In this document: positions 16,997 through 25,850 of the stretch, piece by piece
Layout: every line of letters begins with the position of its first letter
How positions within the stretch are numbered: the stretch's first letter is position 1
Assembly (NCBI RefSeq): GCF_000730285.1
Contig: NZ_CP007174.1
Span: 2,170,001-2,234,000, forward strand
Length of the DNA: 64,000 bases
Source of the DNA: Candidatus Nitrososphaera evergladensis SR1
GTDB lineage: Archaea; Thermoproteota; Nitrososphaeria; Nitrososphaerales; Nitrososphaeraceae
Direction of reading: 5' to 3'
Made by a program: the position numbers and the translations under genes
The notes under the pieces: model-generated
The model's database searches: none
What the model saw: only the letters and a program-made list of their open reading frames with translations
Told to the model about the DNA's origin: nothing

Positions 16997-17461
16997 ATGA
17001 GCAGCTATCGCAATCCCACGCCCACAGTCGACGCCATACTGCAAAAAGGGTCCAAGGTCCTAATGGTAAGGAGGAAAAAAGACCCGTTCAAGGACACGCT
17101 TGCGCTTCCGGGCGGCTTTGTGAACGAGGGCGAGACCGTCGAGGACGCAATGAAGCGCGAGGTTATGGAGGAGACAGCGCTGGAAGTAGAGCCCATAGAC
17201 ATACTGGGCGTCTACTCTGACCCGCACAGAGACCCAAGGATGCACACCATGACGGTGGTGTTTGTGGCAATTATAATCGGCGGCAAGGAAAAGGCGCAGG
17301 ACGATGCTGCAAGCCTCGAATGGGTAGAGCTTGCAGGCATTGAAAAGGCGGCGTTTGACCATGCGCAGATACTTGCAGATTATCGCCAGTGGAAAGGAAA
17401 CGCGGGTAGCACATACTGGTCGACAAAGCGCAGGAGCACACAGGTTGATCGAAATTATTAA
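16997..17461 (+). CDS. NUDIX hydrolase
   Basis: The 154-residue protein has a clear NUDIX box, GGFVNEGETVEDAMKREVME followed by ET, with Ala in place of the usual final Gly. Preceding residues VLMVRRKKDPFKDTLALPGG match ADP-ribose/ADP-sugar pyrophosphatases and archaeal 8-oxo-dGTPase-like members. The enzyme hydrolyses a nucleoside diphosphate linked to another group; substrate undetermined. ATG 16997 lies about 30 bases after a TTAAAAG box (16964-16970), so it is probably leaderless. The next small gene follows after 23 bases. Confidence 0.9.
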   Translation: MSSYRNPTPTVDAILQKGSKVLMVRRKKDPFKDTLALPGGFVNEGETVEDAMKREVMEETALEVEPIDILGVYSDPHRDPRMHTMTVVFVAIIIGGKEKAQDDAASLEWVELAGIEKAAFDHAQILADYRQWKGNAGSTYWSTKRRSTQVDRNY

Positions 17462-17484
17462 AGCCACATGCAGGATGAAAAAAA

Positions 17485-17856
17485 GTGCATTTGCGCTCTG
17501 AAAAGGACATACGGCTCAGAATAGACCTGCTTGAAGGGCAGGCCAGCTCGATAGCCAAGATGCTTGCCAAGGCCATGCAGGAGCACAACGAAGAAGCAGT
17601 AAAGCAGTATTCCGAGAAACTTGCCCAGCGAAAAGGCAAGGTTGAGGAGCTCCTGTGGGTGCTTGGGGTAAAGACAGGCCAGAGCGTGCTTGACACCAAG
17701 GCTGCAGTCCCGGGGAGGCAAGAAATGACCGTCCGCGATATCCTCGACCTGCTCAAGGAAGGCAGGATAAAGATGGACGACCTTGCGCTTGACGTGCAGG
17801 CGCTGGTCCGCAAGGGCGCTCTTGAGGCTAAAAACGCAATGAGGCATACAACTTAG
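17485..17856 (+). CDS. Conserved-looking hypothetical protein, helical
   Basis: The 123 residues are strongly helical and charged: RSEKDIRLRIDLLEGQASSI, then AKAMQEHNEEAVKQYSEKLAQRKGKVEELLWVLGV, and a C-terminal VRDILDLLKEGRIKMDDLALDVQALVRKG. The first two thirds look like a helical hairpin or coiled coil. I do not recognise the family. Start is GTG 17485 or TTG 17491; no ATG is in frame. The gene lies 23 bases after the NUDIX gene and is probably co-transcribed. Confidence 0.65.
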   Translation: MHLRSEKDIRLRIDLLEGQASSIAKMLAKAMQEHNEEAVKQYSEKLAQRKGKVEELLWVLGVKTGQSVLDTKAAVPGRQEMTVRDILDLLKEGRIKMDDLALDVQALVRKGALEAKNAMRHTT

Positions 17857-17918
17857 CTTGTACAAATTATGGAGTTAGGCCGTACAAATTACCAAAACCC
17901 CGGTTGTAAAGTGGAAAA

Positions 17919-17928
17919 TATATATAAA
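17919..17928 (+). promoter_or_regulatory. TATA box of the SUF operon
   Basis: ATATATAAAA is centred about 30 bases before the sufB ATG. It is the strongest TATA match in this part and likely drives sufB and the closely packed genes that follow. Confidence 0.65.
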
Positions 17929-17953
17929 ATAACAGCGTTATGAAACTGTAGAG

Positions 17954-19354
17954 ATGACCGCAGAAGACCTTAACATGGATTATAGCAAGTACGACTTTAA
18001 AGATTCAACAGAGCTTTATGTTTACCTTAGCAAAAAGGGGCTCTCCCGTGGCACTGTAGAAGAGATAAGCCGCATGAAGGGCGAGCCAGACTGGATGCGT
18101 GATTTCAGGCTCAGGTCTTTTGACGTTTTCATGAGCAAGCCGATGCCGGAATGGGGAGGCGACCTGTCAAAGATTGACTTTCAGAACATCTACTACTATG
18201 CCAAGGCTTCCGAGAAGCAGGGCAAGAGCTGGGATGAAGTGCCCGAGTCGGTCAGGAACACGTTTGAAAAGCTCGGAATCCCGGAGGCAGAGCGCAAGTT
18301 CCTTGCAGGCGTGGGCGCGCAGTACGAGTCTGAAGTAGTTTACCACAACCTGCGCGACGATCTTGCGAAAAAGGGCGTAATTTTTGCCGACACCGACACT
18401 GCGGTAAAAGAGTACCCCGAGATAGTAAAGAAGCACTTTGGCAAGGTCATACCGCCAGAGGACAACAAGTTTGCAGCGCTCAACAGCGCGGTTTGGTCCG
18501 GCGGCTCGTTTATCTACGTCCCGCCAAACGTCAAGGTCGACCTTCCGCTGCAAGCATATTTCAGGATTAACGCAGAGAACATTGGCCAGTTTGAGCGCAC
18601 GCTCATCATAGCAGACGAAGGCGCTGACGTCCACTACATCGAGGGCTGCACGGCGCCAGTGTATTCAACAGAATCGCTGCACTCTGCAGTCGTTGAGCTG
18701 ATTGCAAAGAAAGGAGCCAAAATACGCTACACGACAATCCAGAACTGGAGCAAGGACGTCTACAACCTTGTGACCAAGAGGGCGTATGCCTACGAGGGCG
18801 CGACAGTCGAGTGGATTGACGGCAACATTGGAAGCAAGCTGACGATGAAGTACCCCGGCGTCTACATGCTCGGCAAGGGCGCGCACGCGGAGGTCGTTTC
18901 AATCGCGTTTGCAGGCGGAGGCCAGCACCAGGACGCAGGGGCAAAGGCAGTCCACCTTGCGCCAAACACCACGTCAAGGATCACAAGCAAGTCGGTCAGC
19001 AAGGACTCTGGCAGGACCACGTACAGGGGCCTGTTGCACGTTGCCAAGGGTGCCACAGGAGTAAAGTCAAACGTCAGGTGCGACGCGCTGTTGCTTGACG
19101 AAAAGTCAAGGACTGACACGTACCCATACATCGAGGTAAACGAGGACGACGCGACCATCACCCACGAGGCAACAGTCGGCAAGATAGGCGAGGACCAGAT
19201 ATTCTACCTGATGTCACGCGGATACACAGAGTCTGACGCGCTGTCCATGATAGTCGGAGGTTTCATCGAGCCGTTCACAAAAGAGCTCCCGATGGAATAC
19301 GCAGTAGAGCTGAACAGGCTGGTAAAGCTAGAGATGGAAGGCTCTGTAGGCTAG
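17954..19354 (+). CDS. sufB: Fe-S cluster assembly scaffold SufB
   Basis: SufB is the core scaffold subunit on which Fe-S clusters are built with SufD and the ATPase SufC. The 466-residue protein shows the family core: an N-terminal helical region, [20 protein letters not shown], and the beta-helix ending in [20 protein letters not shown], which in SufB/SufD contacts Suf[10 protein letters not shown] contains a cysteine at the position usual for SufB. It is first of a compact run sufB-sufD-Rieske-sufS-sufU. Confidence 0.95.
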   Translation: MTAEDLNMDYSKYDFKDSTELYVYLSKKGLSRGTVEEISRMKGEPDWMRDFRLRSFDVFMSKPMPEWGGDLSKIDFQNIYYYAKASEKQGKSWDEVPESVRNTFEKLGIPEAERKFLAGVGAQYESEVVYHNLRDDLAKKGVIFADTDTAVKEYPEIVKKHFGKVIPPEDNKFAALNSAVWSGGSFIYVPPNVKVDLPLQAYFRINAENIGQFERTLIIADEGADVHYIEGCTAPVYSTESLHSAVVELIAKKGAKIRYTTIQNWSKDVYNLVTKRAYAYEGATVEWIDGNIGSKLTMKYPGVYMLGKGAHAEVVSIAFAGGGQHQDAGAKAVHLAPNTTSRITSKSVSKDSGRTTYRGLLHVAKGATGVKSNVRCDALLLDEKSRTDTYPYIEVNEDDATITHEATVGKIGEDQIFYLMSRGYTESDALSMIVGGFIEPFTKELPMEYAVELNRLVKLEMEGSVG

Positions 19355-19402
19355 ACGCCTACGCTCTGCTTCTTTTTTGTGAGAGGGTGATTGAGAAAAA
19401 AT

Positions 19403-20827
19403 ATGCCGACCACACTTGCCAACATCAACGCAAGCAACGTAATAGATGAAGTGTCTCCAAAAGATCCTGCGTGGCTTGCAGAGGAGAGGAAAAAGGCGAT
19501 TGCAAAATATCTCTCGCTTCCGAATGAAGTCTCGCCTCTCTACTCGAAATACTCTGATGCAAACAGGATCAAGCCGCAGGGCGTACACCTGAACTTTGGA
19601 CAGGGAAACAGCAGGCACGTGTTAAGCAGCGATCTTGCCAAGAGGCTTGAAGAGCTTGAAAAAGAGACAGGAATTTTGCAGGTAGGTCCTGAAATAAACA
19701 AGGTAGTGATCAAAGAAAACGTCGCCAAGCAGGGAGTAATCGTAACCGGCATCAAAGACGCGATTTCCAGGCATGCCGACCTTGTCAAGGCGCACATTGA
19801 AGCAAACCCGCTTGACCACGGCGAGGACAAGTTTCTGGCGCTTGAAGCGGCCGCATTCCAGTCGGGCGTCTTTGTCTACGTTCCAAGGAACGTCGTCCTT
19901 GAAGAGCCTATCAGGATCATAACGTCGCTTGCAGATGACGGCACGTCGCTTGTGTCAAGAAACATCTTTGCAGTCGAGCAGGGCGCCAAGGCCACCGTCG
20001 TGCAAGAGCTGTACGCGCCGGGGACGGGCAACGCAGCAGAAACGCAGCAGGGCTATTTTGAATTAATCGAGACTTCAGTCAAGCCAAACGCGCACCTTGA
20101 AGCAGTCACGCTGCAGGCAATGGGCACGGACACTGTTTGCGTCTCAAACAGAAAGGCGTTTGTTGAAAGGGACGGCAAGATGTCGTGGTACGTCGGCCTC
20201 TTTGGAACGATGCTTTCAAGGTTCAAGACGGACAGCGTCATGAAGGGCCAAGGCGCAAGCGCCGAAGACGTCGAGATAGTCTTTGGAGTCGGCAACCAGT
20301 CGTTTGACATCATGTCAAACCTGATACACAACGGCCAGTTCTCCCGCGGCAAGGTGCAGGTCAAGTCGGTCATGAAGGACACTTCAAAATCGCTGTTCAA
20401 GGGCATGATAAAAATCGGCAAGGACGGCAAGGGCACGGAATCCTACCTAGCAGGCCACGCAATCCTGCTTGACAAGGGAGCAAAATCAGACTCGATACCG
20501 GGCCTGGAAATTCTGACGAACGAGGTCAGGGCAACCCACTCGGCCTCGGTAGCCCAGATCGACGAGAACCAGATATTCTACCTCACCACTAGGGGCCTGA
20601 GCAGGGAAGGAGCAAAGCGCGAGATAGTCTCGGGCTTTCTCGAGCCGCTGTCAAGAAAGATGGGCCCGACCATAAGGGCGTGGATAAATTACCTGATAGA
20701 GAACAAGTGGCAGGGCAACCCGCTCATGCTTCGCGCCGACGAGGCGATGGAGCAGATTCTAGAAGTCGAAAAGTCGCGCTACCGCGAGACGCAAGACATC
20801 TTTGAAAAGCACTACAAGTACAGGTAG
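19403..20827 (+). CDS. sufD: Fe-S cluster assembly protein SufD
   Basis: SufD pairs with SufB in the SufBCD complex. Seen: EDKFLALEAAAFQSGVFVYVPRNV, a long beta-helix, and the conserved C-terminal segment DENQIFYLTTRGLSREGAKR, then EIVSGFLEPL. The chain is 474 residues from ATG 19403. The frame also contains TTG 19391, but that codon touches the likely ribosome-binding GAGGGTGA; ATG 19403 leaves better spacing. The gene begins 48 bases after sufB. Confidence 0.93.
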   Translation: MPTTLANINASNVIDEVSPKDPAWLAEERKKAIAKYLSLPNEVSPLYSKYSDANRIKPQGVHLNFGQGNSRHVLSSDLAKRLEELEKETGILQVGPEINKVVIKENVAKQGVIVTGIKDAISRHADLVKAHIEANPLDHGEDKFLALEAAAFQSGVFVYVPRNVVLEEPIRIITSLADDGTSLVSRNIFAVEQGAKATVVQELYAPGTGNAAETQQGYFELIETSVKPNAHLEAVTLQAMGTDTVCVSNRKAFVERDGKMSWYVGLFGTMLSRFKTDSVMKGQGASAEDVEIVFGVGNQSFDIMSNLIHNGQFSRGKVQVKSVMKDTSKSLFKGMIKIGKDGKGTESYLAGHAILLDKGAKSDSIPGLEILTNEVRATHSASVAQIDENQIFYLTTRGLSREGAKREIVSGFLEPLSRKMGPTIRAWINYLIENKWQGNPLMLRADEAMEQILEVEKSRYRETQDIFEKHYKYR

Positions 20828-20836
20828 TAGAACAAT

Positions 20837-21157
20837 ATGGGAGAGGAGTGGGTGCGCGTCTGCGACGCCGGCTCGCTTTCAAGTGGCGAGCTGGTCGAGT
20901 TTGACCATGGAGGCAAGAAACTAATGGTGGCAAAAATTGGAAGCGATATTTATGCCACCGACAGGATATGCACCCATGCATATGCCGACCTTACTGCGGG
21001 CTTTGTAAACGAGGGCGAAAAGACTGTGACATGCCCTCTTCATCTTTCTGCCTTTAAATTCGCAGATGGCGTGCCGCAGAACCCTCCCGCCACCATCCCC
21101 CTTAAAACTTACAAGGTTAAAATACAGGATAACGCAATTTACATCAAGATCGATTAA
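20837..21157 (+). CDS. Rieske-type ferredoxin in the SUF operon
   Basis: A soluble 106-residue Rieske [2Fe-2S] protein. The cluster ligands are clear in ICTHAYADLTAG (C-x-H) and TCPLHLSAFKF (C-x2-H), separated by about 18 residues, as in dioxygenase-type ferredoxins such as the small subunit of nitrite reductase or biphenyl ferredoxins. No membrane anchor is present. Its place between sufD and sufS, nine bases after sufD and five before sufS, suggests it supplies electrons or is a test substrate for cluster assembly; this role is inferred from position only. Confidence 0.92.
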   Translation: MGEEWVRVCDAGSLSSGELVEFDHGGKKLMVAKIGSDIYATDRICTHAYADLTAGFVNEGEKTVTCPLHLSAFKFADGVPQNPPATIPLKTYKVKIQDNAIYIKID

Positions 21158-21161
21158 GATT

Positions 21162-22409
21162 ATGATGCAGAAAGGTGCCCTCAACGTCGAAAAGATCCGC
21201 AAAGATTTCCCCATCCTGAAGCGGAAGGTGATGGGTGGCAAGCCCCTGGTATACCTCGACAACGCGGCAACTACGCAAAAGCCGCTTGCAGTCATTGACG
21301 CCATCCACGACTATTACATGAACTACAATTCCAACATCCACAGGGCGGTGCACCAGCTTGCAGAAGAGGCGACCAAGGCGTACGAGGACACGAGGGTCAA
21401 GATTGCCAAGTTCATAAACGCCCGCTCGACTGACGAGATAATTTTCACCCGCAACACGACAGAAGCGATAAACCTTGTCGCGTACTCGTGGGGAAGGGCC
21501 AACATAAAAAAAGACGACAGGATAGTGATTACCGAGATAGAGCACCACTCTAACATTGTTCCGTGGCAGATACTGACGCAGGAAAAGGGCGCCAAACTGG
21601 AATACATTGGAGTCGGCGACGACGGCTACTTGAAGATGCACGAGTACAAGAAATACCTTGACTCTGGCAAGGTCAAGCTCGTGTCCGTGTCGCACATGTC
21701 AAACGTGCTTGGCACCATTACTCCAATAAATGACATCATCAATATGGCTCACGAGAAAGGCATCCCGGTGCTAGTCGACGGCGCGCAGTCGGTCCCGCAT
21801 ATGCCAGTCGACGTCCAAAAGCTGGACTGCGAGTTCATGGCGTTTTCAGCCCACAAGATGCTTGGGCCCACGGGCGTCGGCGTGCTGTACGTAAAGCGCG
21901 AACTGCTTGAAAAGATGCCGCCGTTTATGGGCGGTGGCGACATGATAAAAGAAGTTCACAAGTACGAGACGCGCTACAACGACCTGCCGTACAAGTTCGA
22001 GGGAGGCACGCCCAACATCGCCGATGTCATTGGCTTTGCAGCGGCAATAGACTACCTTCAAAAGATCGGCATGGACAGGGTCAGGGAGCACGAAATCGAC
22101 ATCACCAAATATGCGCTTGACAGGGTTGCGCAGGTAAAAGGAGTGACAATCTACGGCCCGATGAACGCAATAGACAGGGGCGGCGTTGTGTCGTTTAACA
22201 TCGGCGACATCCACCCGCACGACCTTGCGACCATCATGAACGACCACGGAGTCGCCATCAGGTCCGGACACCACTGCGCGCAGGTGCTCATGGAGCGCCT
22301 TGACGTTGCCGCAACTTCGAGGGCAAGCTTTTATATCTATAACACCAAAGAGGAGGTCGACGTGTTCATTGATGCTCTGTCTGAGGCAAGGAGGCTGTTC
22401 AAGATTTGA
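21162..22409 (+). CDS. sufS: Cysteine desulfurase SufS
   Basis: SufS releases sulfur from cysteine as a persulfide for Fe-S synthesis, using pyridoxal phosphate. The 415 residues show the class V aminotransferase fold: PLVYLDNAATTQKP, the LVDGAQSVPHMPVDV strand with the PLP aspartate, AFSAHKMLGPTGVGVLYVKRE with the PLP lysine, and the catalytic cysteine in RSGHHCAQVLM. The frame extends upstream across the Rieske gene, but ATG 21162 matches the family start. Its stop overlaps sufU by four bases. Confidence 0.95.
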   Translation: MMQKGALNVEKIRKDFPILKRKVMGGKPLVYLDNAATTQKPLAVIDAIHDYYMNYNSNIHRAVHQLAEEATKAYEDTRVKIAKFINARSTDEIIFTRNTTEAINLVAYSWGRANIKKDDRIVITEIEHHSNIVPWQILTQEKGAKLEYIGVGDDGYLKMHEYKKYLDSGKVKLVSVSHMSNVLGTITPINDIINMAHEKGIPVLVDGAQSVPHMPVDVQKLDCEFMAFSAHKMLGPTGVGVLYVKRELLEKMPPFMGGGDMIKEVHKYETRYNDLPYKFEGGTPNIADVIGFAAAIDYLQKIGMDRVREHEIDITKYALDRVAQVKGVTIYGPMNAIDRGGVVSFNIGDIHPHDLATIMNDHGVAIRSGHHCAQVLMERLDVAATSRASFYIYNTKEEVDVFIDALSEARRLFKI

Positions 22410-22834
22410 GTGACGACATTTACCGCGAGATAATACTCGATCATTACCGCAACCCAAGGAACAAGGGCAAGATACAGAACGCGGACGTCAGCATACACGA
22501 TTCAAACCCGCTCTGCGGCGACGAAATCGACATCCACCTGAAGGTTGACGGCGACAAGATAAAGGACATCAAGTTTGAGGGTCGCGGCTGCGCTATAAGC
22601 CAGGCAAGCGCATCGATGCTGACAGAGATGGTCATGAACAAGCAGCTTGCGTCGGTAAAGGACCTGACAAAGGACGACATCCTGGAGAATATCGGCCTCA
22701 TGAACCTCGGCCCGGCAAGGATCAAGTGCGCCCTTTTGTCGCTAAAGGTGCTAAAGCTTGGCATGGTAAAGTACTATGCCGACAGGGATCCTGCGTCAGC
22801 CAAAAAGCTGCAGGATGACACGAGAACGCTTTAG
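22406..22834 (+). CDS. sufU: SufU/IscU-type scaffold or sulfur acceptor
   Basis: The 142-residue protein has the IscU fold with three conserved cysteines: NPLCGDEIDIHLKV, GRGCAISQASASM and RIKCALLSLKVLK, plus the SufU-type insertion between the last two. SufU takes sulfur from SufS or serves as scaffold. It starts with TTG overlapping the sufS stop (TTGA), a sign of translational coupling. LIDEHYRNPRNKG-like opening (ILDHYRNPRNKG) is typical. Confidence 0.93.
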   Translation: MSDDIYREIILDHYRNPRNKGKIQNADVSIHDSNPLCGDEIDIHLKVDGDKIKDIKFEGRGCAISQASASMLTEMVMNKQLASVKDLTKDDILENIGLMNLGPARIKCALLSLKVLKLGMVKYYADRDPASAKKLQDDTRTL

Positions 22835-22837
22835 GCC

Positions 22838-23191
22838 ATGTCAGCATCTACTACTCCAAAGGTAAGCAGGCAGGACATACGCCAAATAATATCTGACAAT
22901 TTCAACGACACAGACTACCGCTTTTCAAACGATGAGATCCTGGGCTACCTCAACGAAATGGACAGGTACAAGGCGGCAAACCTCGATGTCTTGGACTTTG
23001 AGGACGTGCTCTTGGAAATGGAAGAATCTGGCTTTTTGCGCCCTATTGCGCAGAATTTCAACACGCGCTACTACAAGATAATGACGGAACTTGAATCCAA
23101 GACGTGCAAGGACTGCAACACGGTTTCATGGTTTGCAGAGGCAGAAGAGCCCAAGCTGTGCCCGCGGTGCAGGTCCAAGAACATGGCTTAG
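22838..23191 (+). CDS. Zinc-ribbon protein following the SUF operon
   Basis: The 117 residues start with a helical region (SRQDIRQIISDNFNDTDYRF, then NDEILGYLNEMDRYKAANLD) and end with CKDCNTVSWFAEAEEPKLCPRCRSK, a four-cysteine zinc ribbon. The family is not named to me. The middle resembles winged-helix-like helical proteins, so nucleic-acid binding is possible. It starts three bases after sufU and is likely the last gene of the operon. Confidence 0.75.
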   Translation: MSASTTPKVSRQDIRQIISDNFNDTDYRFSNDEILGYLNEMDRYKAANLDVLDFEDVLLEMEESGFLRPIAQNFNTRYYKIMTELESKTCKDCNTVSWFAEAEEPKLCPRCRSKNMA

Positions 23192-23229
23192 GAAAACAAT
23201 TAAACAGCAAGCGCGCGCCTTCTTTACAG

Positions 23230-23955
23230 TTGTCAGCTGCTGCAAACCCGCCGTGGATGTTCAGGACGCGCTCGTTCCAGTTTGTTGCGTTCCTGGCCGC
23301 ATTCGTGGTTTTCAGCGCAGTGGTTGCGTCAGGCGCCACAAATGTCATTGACGAGCCTGTCAACAAGTATGCAAAATCAATAGAGGGCAACCCCGGCCTT
23401 GACGCGGTCATGATCGCAATAACGACGATGGGCGACGTGGCGACGCTCCTCCTGTTTGCCATTGCAATCACCATAGTCAGGCGCACAAGAAAGGCAGGCA
23501 TGATATTTCTCATCAGCATAGTTGCGCTTGCCATAGCAGTCATGTACCTAAAACCGTTTGTAGGCAGGACAGCGCCGCCGTACGAGTTTGTCCCTGCGGT
23601 AAAGCTGCCAGAGAACTTTGGCATCGAAAGCGACAGCCTTGCGCCGTTTGCAGCGGCCTTTTCCTACCCGTCGGGCCACGTGTCAAGGGCCACGGCTCTT
23701 GCGTTTATCGTCGGATACCTGCTGTACAGAAAATCAAGAGTGGCAGGGTACGCGATATGGGCATTTCCCATAGTCATAGGGATTACCCGGGTCTACGTCC
23801 AGCAGCACTTTCCGACAGACTTGATAGGCGGTTTTCTGATTGGCATGATAATATCAGTCGTCCTGAGCAACTCGATGAAGCTGTGGCAGCCGTTCCAGCT
23901 ATCAAGATTCAAGGGCAAAGAGGACGAAGAGGGCGCCAAGGCCAGCAGCGCCTAG
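23230..23955 (+). CDS. PAP2-family membrane phosphatase
   Basis: A 241-residue membrane protein with about six hydrophobic helices and the three phosphatidic acid phosphatase motifs: KPFVGRTAPP (K-x4-R-x2-P variant), SYPSGHVSRATAL (PSGH) and TRVYVQQHFPTDLIGG (R-x5-H-x3-D). Such enzymes dephosphorylate lipid phosphates or polyprenyl pyrophosphates at the membrane face. Start: TTG 23230 lies about 25 bases after CAATTAAAC (23199-23207), so it is preferred; ATG 23257 is the alternative. The longer upstream frame overlaps the zinc-ribbon gene and is discarded. The C-terminal tail is charged and cytoplasmic-looking. Confidence 0.88.
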   Translation: MSAAANPPWMFRTRSFQFVAFLAAFVVFSAVVASGATNVIDEPVNKYAKSIEGNPGLDAVMIAITTMGDVATLLLFAIAITIVRRTRKAGMIFLISIVALAIAVMYLKPFVGRTAPPYEFVPAVKLPENFGIESDSLAPFAAAFSYPSGHVSRATALAFIVGYLLYRKSRVAGYAIWAFPIVIGITRVYVQQHFPTDLIGGFLIGMIISVVLSNSMKLWQPFQLSRFKGKEDEEGAKASSA

Positions 23956-24284
23956 GCCCGGCCTTCAAACTTTTCAAATATTTTTGGGCTTGCAAGGAGC
24001 CAGCCGTAATGTTCTTCGTCATGCACGTAGCGCAGGTCTCGCACCTGGGGCACGAGCCCGCGCTTGCGAATGGTCAGTATAAACTCGCCCTGGAACGTCA
24101 TGCCAAGCTTTTTGGCCTTGCCGGTCAGTTTTTCTCCCCGGGGCAAAAGTATGCGGAAACTAAACTCATCCTGCCTTTTCTCATAGGCGTCTGCCACCTT
24201 GTCGACTGCGAGGCGAATGTCTGCAGCGTCGCGCAGGTCGATTGTGTCTATCACTGGAAAGCCGGCGTATTTTGAGGTCATCAT
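23952..24284 (-). CDS. Conserved-looking hypothetical protein in the geranylgeranyl reductase operon
   Basis: 110 residues from ATG 24284: YAGFPVIDTIDLRDAADIRL, then a central FRILLPRGEKLTGKAKKLGMTFQGEFILTIRKRG and a LRYVHDEEHYGWLLASPKIFEKF end. I do not recognise the family; a small alpha/beta domain is likely. The start codon comes two bases after the stop of the upstream reductase gene, so the two are almost certainly translated from one mRNA, pointing to a role near isoprenoid lipid reduction (inference). The stop overlaps the convergent PAP2 gene by four bases. Confidence 0.65.
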   Translation of the reverse strand: MMTSKYAGFPVIDTIDLRDAADIRLAVDKVADAYEKRQDEFSFRILLPRGEKLTGKAKKLGMTFQGEFILTIRKRGLVPQVRDLRYVHDEEHYGWLLASPKIFEKFEGRA

Positions 24285-24286
24285 TA

Positions 24287-25741
24287 TTACTTGTACTTGG
24301 CAAACGCTTCCTGCAGCATGCCGTGGAGCGTCTTTTGCCACGCGGAAAAGCCGTCAGGCGTTTCAGGGTAGTTGTAGTAGTGGTCCGTGAGCTTTTTGTT
24401 GATGCTGGCGCAGTAGCGCAAGTCCTCTGCAAGTTTCTTGTTCATGGCGCCCCTTATCATCATGCCCAGCTTGTCGACCGTGCTAAACTCGGGGTGCTCG
24501 CCCTTGGTTATCTTGTCGATGTCCATCTTTGACAAAAAGTGCTTCATGCCATAGTTTATCTGGTCGTTTGTGAGACCTTGCAGCATCCTTCTGAACACTT
24601 CAAGGCCGGCCGTCTTGTAGCCATAGTCGTTTATGAAATGCTTGTTGTATTTCCACAGGTTGCGCTCGGAAGTGTCGTTGGCCTCTATCGCCTCGACGGC
24701 GTCCTTGCCTGCGATTGTGGCCGCGATTATTGCCGGGCCGATGCCTCCTGCATCAAGCGGCTTGGGCATCCACGCCGAGTCGCCTACCAGCATGTAGCCG
24801 TTTGACACCATGCAGTCGTTCTGACGCCTTACTGATACCTGCCATGTGCCCCAGGCGTTGCCGTCGTCCATCTCTCCGTCTGCAAGCGTCGGGTTCTTTA
24901 TCGTCGGGTTTGCCTGCACATACTCGTTTATGAGCGTGGTAAGGTTCGGGTTTACGCCCATTTCCTTGTTGCGCGCCTCAAACGCCTTTTGCTGCACGCC
25001 AAGGCCGATGTTGACCTTGGTCTTGCCCTTTGGAAAGACCCAGCCGTAGCCTCCCGGGGCAAGCTTTTGATCCAGATGAATAATGCAGTAATCCGGATCG
25101 AAATAGGTTTTGTCGTCGTTTGCAAGCTCGAAATTGTAGATGTAGCGGCCTGTCGCTTCAAGATCGTCGCGGTCAATCCTGCGCTCAATGTACGACTTTA
25201 GCGGAAAGTTTGTGCGAAGCACAGAGGTTACGCCCGTGCAGTCAACCACCAGTTTGGCAGTTTTCTTGAAGGGAGTCTTGCTGGCAAGGTCCTCGCCCTC
25301 GACCCCAATGACGGCGTTGTTTTCAATAATGAGAGAGCGTATTGCGACGCGTTCTTTGAGCTCTACTCCCATCTTTTTGCAGTCCGCCATTTGGCGCTGC
25401 GGGAGCATCTTGCGGTTCAAGATGTAGCCTTCGCCGTCAAACGCGACCTTGGTTTCGTGGTCTGGCGAGAACGCGACCACTCCCTTGACAGGGTGCTCGA
25501 TCTCGGGCTTGCCCCAGTTGATGTGTATGCGCTCTGCCATATAGTCGACGGTGTTCCTGCCTACCGCATCGCCGCAGACCCAGCCGGAGATGGTCTTCAT
25601 TCCCTGCTGGGGAAACGCGTTCCTGTCGATTACCAGTATTTTCAGCTTTTGCTTTGAATAATACGCGGCGGAGGTGCCAACTATCATGCCTGCAAGGCCA
25701 CCGCCTGCCACAATAATGTCATAATCACGCTGTCCGGGCAT
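24287..25741 (-). CDS. Geranylgeranyl reductase family flavoprotein
   Basis: FAD-dependent reductases of this family saturate the geranylgeranyl chains of archaeal membrane lipids or quinones. The 484-residue protein begins with DYDIIVAGGGLAGMIVGTSA (FAD-binding Rossmann motif), has WVCGDAVGRNTVDYMAE, a PGGYGWVFPKGKTKVNIGLG motif characteristic of the family, and MLVGDSAWMPKPLDAGGIGP, the second FAD motif. Its reductase partner and exact substrate (archaetidyl lipid or menaquinone) are open. A CTTTAAATA box (25776-25784, minus strand) precedes the ATG. The small gene behind it is coupled. Confidence 0.9.
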   Translation of the reverse strand: MPGQRDYDIIVAGGGLAGMIVGTSAAYYSKQKLKILVIDRNAFPQQGMKTISGWVCGDAVGRNTVDYMAERIHINWGKPEIEHPVKGVVAFSPDHETKVAFDGEGYILNRKMLPQRQMADCKKMGVELKERVAIRSLIIENNAVIGVEGEDLASKTPFKKTAKLVVDCTGVTSVLRTNFPLKSYIERRIDRDDLEATGRYIYNFELANDDKTYFDPDYCIIHLDQKLAPGGYGWVFPKGKTKVNIGLGVQQKAFEARNKEMGVNPNLTTLINEYVQANPTIKNPTLADGEMDDGNAWGTWQVSVRRQNDCMVSNGYMLVGDSAWMPKPLDAGGIGPAIIAATIAGKDAVEAIEANDTSERNLWKYNKHFINDYGYKTAGLEVFRRMLQGLTNDQINYGMKHFLSKMDIDKITKGEHPEFSTVDKLGMMIRGAMNKKLAEDLRYCASINKKLTDHYYNYPETPDGFSAWQKTLHGMLQEAFAKYK

Positions 25742-25850
25742 TGTTGCTTGCTAGCCGAGAAAAGAGCCCAAAACGCTATTTAAAGTGTTGGAGGCTCAAA
25801 ACGCAGAATATAATATAAGAATACTTTGCAGAAATGAGATAAAGAGAAAG

